This document shows, in pieces, positions 1-9,751 of a stretch of DNA of 64,000 nucleotides; the first letter of the stretch is position 1, and every line of letters begins with the position of its first letter. The stretch is from Vicia villosa (taxonomy: Eukaryota; Streptophyta; Magnoliopsida; Fabales; Fabaceae): contig NC_081183.1 in NCBI RefSeq assembly GCF_029867415.1, positions 62,694,336-62,758,335 of the forward strand, in the 5' to 3' direction. The notes beneath the pieces were generated by a model. That model made no database searches. It saw nothing but the letters and a program-made list of their open reading frames with translations, and was not told where the DNA came from. Both the position numbers and the translations under genes were made by a program.

Positions 1-1658
1 TGTAAATAACTTGTTTTTGGTTGACGATTGCACCGTAACTTGTACAAATGACCCGTAATTTTGTGTGAACTTCTTGGCATGATTTTGTGATTGTTTAGGC
101 ATCTAGTATAGGCTATTTGCTACTGACATGTACCATTTGATTGCATGTTTCTAACTTCATTCACAATTTGAAACCGTTTAGCTAGTATTAACCTAGTGTT
201 GTCTAGTTTTGGTTAGAGTTTTGTATTGCTTCATGCTAATTGACTAATATAGATTAACATATGATATTGGAACTAAATGAATGAGTTTGCTACTGACTTC
301 AAGCCTAGTTCATGTATTCACTTGTTTTTGTTTTGATTAATTGATGTTTGTCCGCTAATTGGTAAGTAATGACGTATGCGATACTTTGGTAACTTCTTGT
401 GGATATTTTTGTGTGATACCGTGGTGCTTTTGTGTTTGATTTGGGACATTCAATCCCTTTTTTTGCTACTGACTTGGGGATCTTTCTCCCCTTTCCATGC
501 TTAGCCTCTCATTCCTTGCTTTGATGTTGCTTACTCCTTACTATTGCTTGCTATGTTCCCTTAGACTCTTCCTTCTTTGCTAAGAGGAATTGAGATAGGA
601 TAGGTATACTTGACCTTAGGGCCATTAGTAGATTAGAATAACATAGATTAGAATGTTAGATCTAGTTCCCTATTGCATTCTTTTTCTTTTTCAACTCTTT
701 AAAACATTAATAAACGGAAGATGCGAATCACATTAAGCAAGTGATAGAGAAATGAGTGGGATTCATTCCCTAATCTATTTCTCCATCACTTAGTGGCATA
801 GAAACGAGTGGGATTCATTCCCTAATCTGTTTCTCGGTCACTACTTAATGGGAGAGAAACGAGTGGGATCCATTCCCTAATCTGTTTCTCAAACATTAAT
901 TGATGGGAGAGAAACGAGTGAGATTCATTCTCTAATCTGCTTCTCAAACATTACATAATGGGATGGAAGTGAGTAGGATTCATTCCTTAATCTGCTTCTC
1001 GATCATTATACATTTTATGTGATTCGGATCGCAAGTAAAATTCCCTTAAAAAATACACAACCAAAAACACTTAAAACACCTAACAATGGTTCGAAATTAA
1101 AGCAAAGTAGAGAAAGTGGTGAGTGGCCCGGTATTGGGAACTGTTCATCACTCATCTACCCTAAAAGACACAAACCAATCTCTTTTCCTTTTGCCTCTTT
1201 GGCACCTAAGGGCACCGTTATCTCCGCTCCATTGCATCCTAGGCTGTCCCCTTATGCAAGAGCGCGAGCGTTAACTCCGCCCAACTAAAAAACACAAAAA
1301 CAAACAGAAAATCTTTAGCCGAGCTACGGTAACTCTGATTCCTGAAAAGGATACGTAGGCAGCGGGGTAGGGCCCGTGCGAGTACAATTCTTTCTTTTCC
1401 CTACATTTTGCATTCATTCGCATATATAGACATAGACATAGTACACACCCTTTAGATAGAAACAAACATAGGTGGATACCATCGAGTACGATGGGCGCGA
1501 GGGGTGCTAATACCTTCCCCTTGCGTAACCGACTCCCGTACCTTGATTCTCTGGTCGCAAGACCCTGTTCCTTCCTTTGTAGGTTTTCTGATATTCCTTT
1601 CCCTTATGGGATAAATATATTGGTGGCGACTCTGTTCATTTTTCGCGAGCGTGCGACA
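1..1658 (+). repeat. Ogre/Tat-type LTR K, 3' part (runs off the left edge)
   Basis: This AT-rich, noncoding stretch ends in a block that also occurs near the 3' end of the other Ogre-type LTRs here: GATACGTAGGCA at about 1349-1360, a segment resembling 'gggtgctaataccttcccctt', then GGTGGCGACTCT at 1622-1633. The same order is seen at 7800-8100, at 15770-15900 and on the reverse strand at 46980-47110. The likely LTR end is CGACA at 1654-1658. No tRNA primer-binding site is evident after it, so it may be a solo or 3' LTR rather than a 5' LTR. The boundary is inferred from homology; no target duplication can be checked because the left end is outside the window. Confidence 0.55.
740..1006 (+). 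repeat. Tandem array of five nested hairpin units in LTR K
   Basis: About five units of 45-65 bases share the pattern GAGAAAC-GAGTGGGATTCATTCCC-TAATCT-GTTTCTC. The outer arms pair (GAGAAAT at 747-753 with ATTTCTC at 777-783; GAGAAAC with GTTTCTC in later units). The inner arms also pair: GGGA with TCCC in units 1-3, GAGA with TCTC in unit 4, AGGA with TCCT in unit 5. The first unit extends to a 14-pair stem with one mismatch (740-753 with 777-790). The matched changes on both arms suggest the fold, not just the sequence, is maintained. Confidence 0.8.
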
Positions 1659-2633
1659 ATCCCGATGGATCAAATTCAAAGGATTTGGTTCATGCAAAAA
1701 TAAGGGATAAAACAAAGGCGAAATACAATGTATAATCATGTGACTGCTAAATCACCAAAGCTTCACATCAAATGCTTGGATCTTCACAACATTTTTCATC
1801 GGTGCTTGGATATCTACTAAGGCTTATGCTCAACATCAAAACAAAAACGATTCTCTTGCAAACAAAGCACATTCATTGGATTAGGCGATTTTTTAGGATC
1901 TGGAGTACATCAAGGAGAAAGGGGTGGGATAAATAAAATTTTGAGCCTTATATCCATTGTTTCTTAAAACATGAACCAGGCCAAGTTACAACATTTAAAA
2001 GTCCTAATTGAGGCAAGTTTAACCATGAAAGCATACTAAGCAGGATTTTGTTATACTGACTCCTAGGTTTGTTAAAACTATTTCTAACCAATGTGCTTCT
2101 TCAAGCATTCATCCAGTCCTAATTCACAATGGACTTCGATTTCAAAACTTGCACACGCATCGCATTGGAGTTACTTCTCGGAGGGTACAACGCCATCTAC
2201 GAATATACACTTAGCATCAAGGAGATCTCGAAATCGGATAATCAAAGGTGATCATTAAAGACTCTGGAATAAGGGAATCACATCTAGAGGGTTCTCCTAA
2301 ACATGGGCAAAATTTCAAGGGTCACAGGGGCATGCAATCAAACATCCTATTAACTAGGGGCATTCATACTAAGGTTCAGTCAACCTGGGTCACATCTCGA
2401 AGCAATCTCAATCAGGAGCATGTCAAACATGGGAAGAATTCAAACTCAAAAGGATAGAACACCATGGATAACCCTCCATATCCTGGAGATCAAGGGCATA
2501 CCCTTCAATCTAAAACGTCGGGGCATATGACAAGGTTGTTTCTTAGAGCACTCCCTTCATAGCTTGGAGATCATAGGCATCTTTTTCCACTAAACACTGG
2601 GGCATTGGATATCAAATCCATAAGGTGAACAAT

Positions 2634-2955
2634 TCAAAGGTTAAAGGTGTGGAGAATCTCGAAAGGTTAAAGGTGGGGAGAATCCCAAAAGGTTAAAGGT
2701 GTGGAGAACCTCTCAAGGTTAAAGGCGTGGAAAATCTTGAAAGGTGTGGAGAGTTCCAAAAAAGGTGGAGGTGTGGAGAATTACATAAGGTGAATCATTC
2801 AAAAGTTAAAGGTGTGGAGAACCCCGATAGGCTAAAGGTGTGGAGAACCCCGAGAGGCTAAAGGTGTGGAGAACCTCCAAAGGTTAAAGGTGTAGTAAAC
2901 CTCGAAAAGGTTAAAGGTGTGAATTGCAAAAGGTGAAAGATATGGAGAACTTCGA
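2634..2955 (+). repeat. Minisatellite, about 25-base units, in the tail of J
   Basis: Around eleven diverged copies of AAAGGTTAAAGGTGTGGAGA followed by about five variable bases. Copies are clear at 2634-2760 and 2810-2940, with a degenerate stretch between. Purine-rich on this strand. No stable fold or continuous reading frame is obvious. Confidence 0.75.
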
Positions 2956-3236
2956 AAATTCAAAGGCATGGAGTAGTTCAAAGGGTCAAACCGGGGCAAG
3001 GCGCACAACAAAAGGAAAAGGAGTTCCTGCACTTTACAACCTCGAACAAATCTTTTCTCCTAACTACGATCTTCAAATTCAAAAAACAGGTATTGGGGGA
3101 ATCGCGCTAGCATCCAACAAACCCACAACTCTAGCAAGCCATATACGTTTTGGTTGTCAACAACCTATCATTGGAGCATCGTGCAGTTACATAAAACATG
3201 CATTACATACATGGGTTGATACATTGCACCACACCT

Positions 3237-3625
3237 CTTCAGGTAGTCTTCTTTAAGGCATTCGGTTTCTAAAAATCTTTTCAGATAGTCTTCTTCAAGA
3301 CAAATCTTCATATCCCTTCCAAAAACCTTTTCAGGTAGTCTTCTTTAGGACAAATCCTACAATCCTGTCTAGGAACCTTTTCAGGTAGTCTTCTTAAAGA
3401 CATTCCTCATCCGTTGCTAAAAACTTCTTCAGGTGGTCTTTTTTAAGACATTCTTTTTCCAAGAACCTCTTTAGGTAGTCTTTTAAGACATCTTTCAACC
3501 TTTTCAAATAGTCTTCTCAAAGACGATCACCATCATTTCCAAGAACCTTTTTAGGTAGTCTTCTTTAAGACATTCTTTTTCCATAAAAAAACCTTTTCAG
3601 GTAGTCTTATAGAAGGCATTACTTC
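3237..3625 (+). repeat. Tandem array, about 45-base units with a GTCTT/AAGAC hairpin
   Basis: Nine copies of AGGTAGTCTTCTTTAAGACAT with spacers containing 'aagaaccttttc' are spaced about 40-50 bases apart. Most copies can form a five-pair stem GTCTT-N4-AAGAC; the loop varies (CTTT, CTTC, CTTA, CTCA) while the stem is kept. Two further weak copies lie at 4690-4760, beyond the 42-base array, so the two repeat types are interleaved. Confidence 0.75.
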
Positions 3626-3840
3626 GCTCCATTCATTACATCAATCAGCATATACATAAGCATAAGCATGATCCACATACATTAACATTTCCAAGCCAGC
3701 ATAAAGCATAGTCATGGTATAGGTGCAAACATGGAGTAAATAAGTTCAAACGGATTCAATAAGGAGATAAAATCTGGGGATTGACATCAGCATCGGCATA
3801 TGCATATCATCTAGTGCATTTAAATACTACAAAAATCCAG

Positions 3841-3975
3841 TTTCCAACTCTCGTGTTGTGATGGGTGTGTTCTCCGACCCTCGAGTCGTGAATTTCTAAA
3901 CATATCGTTCCCTTTTGACCCTCGAGTCGTGAACATTTAACATGCTATTTTCTCCGACCCTCGAGTCGTGAGTCT
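3841..3975 (+). repeat. Short repeat CTCCGACCCTCGAGTCGTGA, about four copies
   Basis: Four spaced copies lie at about 3845, 3874, 3918 and 3954. Three have CGAC-CCTCGA-GTCG; the first has CAAC-TCTCGT-GTTG, so both arms of the four-pair stem differ together. The block leads directly into the larger hairpin array that follows. Confidence 0.6.
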
Positions 3976-3995
3976 CCAAACAAGTGAATTCTTTC

Positions 3996-4685
3996 ACGCA
4001 GGTAAGTTTGCTAGAACTATAGCAAATGATTCCTCTTATGCAGGTACGCTTGACAGAACCATGGCAGGCAATTCCTTTGGGGCAGGTAAGTTTGCTAGAA
4101 CTATAGCAAATAATCCTAATGGTGCAGGTGAAGTTGCTATGAGCATAGCAAATTACCCTAAATGGTGTAGGTGAAGTTGCTATGAGCATAGCAAATTATC
4201 CTATTGGTGCAGGCGAGTTTGCGATAACCCTCGCAAATAATCCTAATGGTGCAGGTGAAGTTTCTATGAGCATAGCAAATTATCCTATTGGTGCAGGCAA
4301 GTTTGCGATAACCCTCGCAAATAATCCTAATGGTGCAGGTGAAGTTGCTATAAGCATAGCAAATTATCCTAAACGGTGCAGGTGAAGTTGCTATGAGCAT
4401 AGCAGATTACCCTAATTGGTGCAGGTGAAATTTGTCCGAACAAGGGCAAATGATCCAAATGGTGCAGGTGAAATTTGTCCGAACCAGGACAAATAATCCT
4501 AATGGTGCAGGTGAAATTTGTCCGAACTAGGGCAAATGATCCAAATGGTGTAGGAGAAATTTGTCCGAACCAGGGCGAATGATCCAAATGGTGTAGGTGA
4601 AATTTGTCCGAACAAGGGCAGATGATCCAAATGGTGCAGGCGAGCTTGTCAGAACTATGACAAGTAATCCTATTGGTGCAGAACC
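3996..4685 (+). repeat. Array of about 16 covarying hairpin units, about 42 bases each
   Basis: Units share GCAGGTGAA at the start and a tail like AATCCTAATGGT, and each holds a seven-pair inverted repeat. The stems fall into classes whose two arms change together: TTTGCTA/TAGCAAA (4007-4013 with 4020-4026; 4091-4097 with 4104-4110), TTGCTAT/ATAGCAA (4134-4140 with 4145-4151; 4177-4183 with 4188-4194), TTTGCGA/TCGCAAA (4218-4224 with 4231-4237), TTTGTCC/GGACAAA (around 4470-4495) and CTTGTCA/TGACAAG (around 4650-4670). The unit length is a multiple of three, so short repetitive peptides appear on both strands, but indels and stops break every frame. Confidence 0.85.
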
Positions 4686-5310
4686 TTTCTAGGCATTCTT
4701 CTTTAAGACATATTCCATCCTTTTCAGGAGCCTTTCTAGGCAGTATTCTTTAAGACGTATTCCATCATTTCTAGGAGCTTTTCCAGGCAAACAGGGTTTT
4801 ACAAAGAATTGTACAACAAGGATCTACAAAAGGGTTTCTCAATTGGGTTTCTTATCACGTTAGTCTCGCGGAAGTGATATCTTTCAAAACATCATCAACA
4901 ACAATCAAAGGTGTTATCTTTCTTTTCAGAGTTACTAACATACTTTAATTAACAATCATACATCATTCAACTAACACACCTCATTCATACATATTGCATA
5001 TACATGCACCGCTCTCATTTATTTTGAGAAGCTCACTGCATCATGCATCGCATGCATCATAAATATTGCATAAAGTCAAGGTTGCCTTTTTAGGCCACGC
5101 TACGATCTAAATGTGTAGCTCCTTCAAAAAAAGAGCGTCTGCTTCACAAAAAAAAAAGAAGAGAGAGAAAGAATGGTATTCACCTTAGATGGCATCTTTA
5201 AAGCCCATCTCCCACTTAACTTCTTCCCAACAAATGCAAATTTCGGGGCATTCTCAGTGTCCAATCATCTTCTACCTTTAGATCACGATAGGCAGACGTG
5301 CCTATCTAAT

Positions 5311-5343
5311 TCTTCAGGTTTAAGAAGATTGAACAGGGGCAGC
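5311..5343 (+). promoter_or_regulatory. Polypurine tract region of element J
   Basis: TCTTCAGGTTTAAGAAGATT is followed by GAACAGGGGCAGC, directly abutting the LTR start TGTCATACCCC. The same words, reverse-complemented, abut the LTR of element E at 50485-50515. Its position immediately before a 3' LTR is that of the plus-strand primer in reverse transcription. Confidence 0.7.
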
Positions 5344-6798
5344 TGTCATACCCCAAAATTTGTCCCCTCTATAAATCTTCAATGGCTCAAGGTTCAGAGG
5401 CTTATGCAAGTTACTCTCTCCTAATCAAAGATCTCTAAGACTAGGGTTTTTATTTTATCAAAGGATTGGGAATATTCAAGGCCTCAAATGGATCTCAAGG
5501 TCTCTCAAATGTCCAGGAACACCTCTATATGAAGGAGTTATAGCTTGTACAAGTTGGGCGATTTTGAGAGATTACATCTAATACAAAGTGGAAATTTTTG
5601 ATATTTTGAATTCTTAGGCCTATTTTTTGGATCTAAAACATATCCACAAATAATGTTAGTACCTAAAGATCTATTGTTTTAGTTTTAATACATTTATTTT
5701 ATTTATTTGAATTTATTCATTTAAATATTAAATAAATTAAGTAAAACATAAAATAATTAGATTAAGTCAAGGACTAATTTTCCAATCAAGTTTCAATCAT
5801 CCAAATATCCAATAAATGGTACAAATTTCATGTAAAAAAGAGAGAGAATAGATTAAGTGTTAAAAAATAGAAAGTTGGGTGATATATTTTCTCCAAAATT
5901 TTAAATGATCAAGAGCTCATGATCCAAGCCCATAGAAACCCTAAAATACACATATATATTCTAAAAAGAGTCAGCAGCAAAGGGGGGACGAATTTTGGAC
6001 AAAAGAACTAGGGTTTGCAAGCTACCAAAACCCAAGGAATTAGGGCAATTGGAGAAGGAGATTTGCAGTCACTTTCAAGATATCCCAAGCACCCAGTCGA
6101 GTTTCTGAGTATTCTTAGCCAAGTGTTTACATGGTCCCAAAACGTCGCAAGAATCTCCATCTCAGGGCTATCGGAGGTAAGGTTTGAGTGATTCGAATTC
6201 ATTAATTTAAGTGTTGCTGATCGATTTGGGGTGCATAATCGTGTTCAGGGTGTTAAAAGGAACGAGTCTAACGTATCACATGCGAAGTTTTCGCCTTGAC
6301 TCAATAAACGCCATTGTTAGGGTTTACAAATGGTGAGGTCTCTTTATCATAGTTAGAGGCATTGTTAAGCAAAACTAACCGTACCAATGGGTTCGTAGCA
6401 CTCAGATTAGTGGATCTGGGCTATTTGTTTGTCTTTTTTGGTTAACTTTCGCAGATTTCCGATTAGAGGTTCGCCGGAGAAGATGAGCAAGTCCGGCCCC
6501 GGCGGTGAGTTGCAGCGTGCTCAGTGGCCGGAGTGCAGGCGTGGCAGATTCGCTGCGTTCCCATTGGTCCATCGTCCTCCACAGTTTCTCTCTCCGTCTT
6601 TAATTCGTGGGTCAAAAAGTCAGCATACGATCCCAACATCGTATTGGTCAGTCAGAACGCACATGGGGCCCACGCAAAGTTTGATTTTGAAATCTGGGAA
6701 AATATGTCATCTCAATATTTAATTCAACGAAGGGGCATAGTTATCAGCAAACGAAAGAAGCACAATTGGCTAAAGATTGTAAGGAACAAGTATTGGAA

Positions 6799-6816
6799 CC
6801 TGGGTTCGAACCCAGG
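6799..6816 (+). other. tRNA-like T-arm / B-box palindrome in LTR J
   Basis: CCTGGGTTCGAACCCAGG is a perfect 18-base palindrome that contains a consensus pol III B-box (GGTTCGAACCC) and looks like a tRNA T-arm. No convincing A-box or cloverleaf lies upstream, so this is not a functional tRNA gene. Related modules occur in the LTRs at 14427-14490 and at 57207-57430. Confidence 0.5.
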
Positions 6817-7264
6817 CTTCCACAATTATTTTTTTTCATGCATTGCTATTCACGAATCTCATGTAGACAGGCGCAGTATGCATATCATACACCCTAAATT
6901 TCTCACCATCTGATCCCCACTCTGGTTGATCTAACGCTCACAAGGATGCAACTCCATGGTACTCCTTCAGAAGCATACCACACCAAATCAGTACCCAGGT
7001 TCTATTTATTTGTATTATTCAATTAATTAGATTAAATTGTTAATTGATTAGGTTTAATTTAATTAGTTTATTTAAGTAGGATTAAAGTAATAAAAATAGG
7101 ATTAGGATTAGGATTATAATTTCTCCCGAGTATTCGACTATTCCGACTTAATTTATTTAATTATAAAAACCATAAAAATCCTATATAAACATATTAAGAT
7201 ATTAGGGTTTGCTCCATCCCATTTGTCCAAAGTATCGAAATATTAGGATTAAAATTATTATTCG

Positions 7265-7562
7265 TTTCGACTAAATTTATTGGTCGCGATGGTTAATAAT
7301 CGATTAATTTAATTAATCAAATCCTATAAATTAAAATACACATTATTTTGCTAAATGGTTTTAACCAAATCTATTGGTTACGATGATTAGCATTTTCCTT
7401 TTATCAAATTTGTTATTATTTTTAATCGAATCTATCGATTATGAGGAGTAACGATAATTAAAATACGCACATTTGCTATTCGCGATAATCAATCCATCGA
7501 TTATAGTGGTTAGCAATCCTCCCTTTAATCCGTTAGCCATGGTAATCAAACCTATTGATTAT
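7265..7562 (+). repeat. Five covarying hairpin units in LTR J
   Basis: Five palindromic units are spaced 57-95 bases apart: CGACTAA/TTGGTCG near 7267, TAACCAA/TTGGTTA at 7362-7380, TAATCGA/TCGATTA at 7422-7441, TAATCAA/TCGATTA at 7486-7503 and TAATCAA/TTGATTA at 7543-7561. Loops are four to five bases (ATTTA, ATCTA, TCCA, ACCTA), and a shared tail resembling GATGGTTAGCA follows. The array begins about 80 bases downstream of the TATA-like motif, so it would be in the transcribed part of the LTR. Confidence 0.75.
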
Positions 7563-8122
7563 TGCAACTAATGGTAACAAATTAAAATCAGGGTTGTACG
7601 TCCACATATAAAACACTAAACCACGACACTACATACTTTTCATCTCTTCAATACTGCGATGTTCACAACTACGATAAGGTAATTCAAAATACCTTCGAAC
7701 ATCTGCATTTCAAAAACTGCGATGGGCCATTCAAAAAGCCTTTAAAACAACTTCCAACCATATCAACTCCAATTCAATTCTAAGGCGTACAACCCTGTGC
7801 CCGAACTACGTTGACTCTGATTCTCCCTAAGGAGATACGTAGGCACTTGGATAACCAAGGCGAGTCCCCTTCCCTCTAAATCTCATTCTTTCCCGATTTT
7901 ATTTCCCTTAATTAATAACCCTCGAAAGCATAAACCTACCCTTAGCCATATAGCTGTTAACTTAGCCTCAAAAACTTTAGGAAAGGGTTGAGGGTGCCTA
8001 ACACCTTCCCTCGACTTGACTATAATAACTTACCCCGATCTCTAAATTGCGTAGGGTTTCCTATTCGCACTTCAGAATAAGTGGCGACTCTAAAACCTTT
8101 ATTTTTAGGGCAGGTTGCTACA

Positions 8123-9749
8123 GCGTTCATAAGCACACAGCACACATTCACCGTCAAAACATACTGGCCACATCGGCATAGATGAACGCATAACACACAA
8201 ATACAATCCAAACAATCATACGTCATCAATACATCAACAATAATTCAACAACGAATACATACCATTTTCATAACAATAGTTACTTGCCATTAGGCCACAC
8301 ATCAGGTTAACAACAAACAACCAAACATCGTTACATATCAAGAATGAACATTCATTAATACATAACCTATATGAACATGATGTCATGTTATCGACAATTA
8401 ATCACATACCTCGTACCAATACGATAACGTTCACACAACACATCATCATGATTTATCATGCACTAGTTCACAAAACCATTTATGAAAATCAACCAACCAC
8501 TACTACATCCTACATCATCATATAGAGCATGGAAATAGATTCCAGACGTTTCAAACGACACATAACGAACACCCGAGTTAAAAGATACGACTTTTCAAAG
8601 TTTGGAAAACATAAACATACTTCATAAGTTAACCCTACTTAGTTCTATCACTAAATCCTAATAAAAATAATAGGAGACTACATCCTATGAATCATTTCAT
8701 TAAATCTTAGTGTAGATTATTATGTTAGCTTTCCAGCGCTTCAAACGGCGACAAAATCGGAGTTACAGATCAAAAGTTATGATCGTTACAAAATCTGTCA
8801 AAAATTGGAAAAGTTGTAGGTCGACGCATGGAAAACATAGGTCGATGCATTGAACTCCTGCCATCCTCGGGTATGCGCAGGCCGACCTAATAGGTCGACG
8901 CATTTTACAAAAAACGCAAATTTTGCCTTTTAGACTGCACAGGTCGACGCAAACCTCTTTGTAGGTCGACCTAAGCTGCGTAGAAACCTAAAAATCACCG
9001 TTTCCACCAAACAAACTCTTATAAACATTTCTCTAACACATATACATCATTATAAACACACACATGCCATATAAACAATATAACATCCAACTTTCATGGT
9101 TGATTCATTAATCTTTCTCAAAACCTAACATTTTCTCCAAACTCAAGCAAGCCATGGAAATGGAAAAGAAAGCATGATCAATCATCATAACATAACAAGG
9201 GTATCATTTAATCCTCATACAATTATTCTCAAACAAGCTTAGATCAATAAAAGACCACATAAGAAAGTTATGGAAATTGGAACAAGAAGAACAAGAACAC
9301 AACCATATAAACCATACCAATTCACAATAAAAAACATACTCCCCCTTACCTTGGTTTGATTCTTCATCTTCTCCAAAACTCTCTCCTTCACTTTCTCTCC
9401 ATCTTTGCTCTTCTTCTTTCTCTCTTCCCTTTCTTTCTCTCTTCTTTCTTTCCTTTTCGTTTTTCTTTCTTCTTTTTTTTTCTTATCTTCTTTTCTATAT
9501 CCCCCCTACTTCTCAAAATATCTCAACAAAATATCTACTTTACGGTCTAAACTCAATTGCCCAGAAAAACCCCAAAATGCAGAATATTACCTTAATAATA
9601 TTTCCAGTACCAAAAATATGAAAACCTTCAATTAAATATTAGTCCGCCATCCCGAACTAATACCGACTGAAACGACTCAAAACTGTAAAATTCCAATAAA
9701 CGTCACAAACGTCCAATTTAAGCATATACTTATTTTTCTGGGCGTTACA
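8123..9749 (-). repeat. Tekay-type chromovirus LTR fragment H (reverse strand)
   Basis: Read on the reverse strand it starts TGTAACGCCCAG (9749 downwards), like the TGTAACACCC start of chromovirus LTRs in this window. It carries the word AAGGTAAGGGGGAG (9340-9353, reverse) that is also found in the other two Tekay-type LTRs. The left part abuts LTR J at 8122 and appears cut there. Its right end abuts mid-gag sequence of element I, so it is probably an insertion into I that was later interrupted by J. A pyrimidine-rich tract at 9405-9490 gives only spurious open frames. Confidence 0.5.
8816..8972. repeat. GTCGAC palindrome cluster in LTR H
   Basis: GTCGAC cores lie at 8820, 8894, 8943 and 8965, with one-base variants at 8841 (GTCGAT) and 8881 (GCCGAC). 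Most are in the context TAGGTCGACSYA. Two pairs are 21 (8820/8841) and 22 (8943/8965) bases apart, the same spacing as in the copia LTR arrays at 34580, 43481 and 59486. Confidence 0.7.
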
Positions 9750-9751
9750 TA

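Larger units (their letters stand above)
1659..5343 (+). other. Noncoding 3' tail of Ogre-type element J
   Basis: There is no retrotransposon protein sequence here. The stretch holds several tandem arrays (2634-2955, 3237-3625, 3841-3975, 3996-4685) separated by unique AT-rich sequence, and ends at a polypurine tract abutting LTR J. Its last 170 bases match, in order, the reverse complement of 50485-50620, the corresponding end of element E: the words CAATCATCTTCTACCTT, TTCAGGTTTAAGAAGATTGAA and AGGGGCAGC are shared. Ogre elements are known for long, repeat-rich segments between integrase and the 3' LTR, and this fits. Bases 1659-2630 and 4800-5170 show nothing beyond AT-rich sequence. Confidence 0.6.
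5344..8122 (+). repeat. 3' LTR of Ogre-type element J
   Basis: It starts TGTCATACCCCAAAATTTG, the same opening as the solo LTR at 12549, and carries the conserved late block (GATACGTAGGCAC near 7831, 'gagggtgcctaacaccttccc' near 7990, GTGGCGACTCT near 8081). The probable end is GGTTGCTACA at 8113-8122. A TATA-like TATATAAA is at 7182-7189. A tRNA-like hairpin and a hairpin array lie inside. With bases 8123-8127 (gcgtt) as a possible target duplication, the other copy would be outside the window. The start is firm; the end is inferred. Confidence 0.65.

Noticed and set aside
1659..1720. Primer-binding site after LTR K
   Set aside because: The sequence after 1658 does not resemble the initiator-Met or other common tRNA 3' ends used by plant elements.
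3896..4400. Repetitive short peptides on both strands (such as GAGEVAMSIANYP or NFTCTIRIIC)
   Set aside because: They follow from a 42-base repeat being a multiple of three. The frames are broken by indels and stops, and the paired stem changes are better explained by hairpins.
6429..6913. Overlapping open frames of 97 and 129 codons
   Set aside because: Inside LTR J, no recognisable domain, and they overlap the tRNA-like palindrome. LTRs of this family are noncoding.
9356..9635. Two open frames rich in Leu, Ser and Phe
   Set aside because: They arise from a pyrimidine-rich tract inside a reverse-strand LTR; no start context or domain.
8116..9749. LTR H as a complete solo LTR starting TGCTACA at 8116
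   Set aside because: The five bases before 8116 (caggt) do not match those after 9749 (tagta), and TTGCTACA fits better as the end of LTR J.
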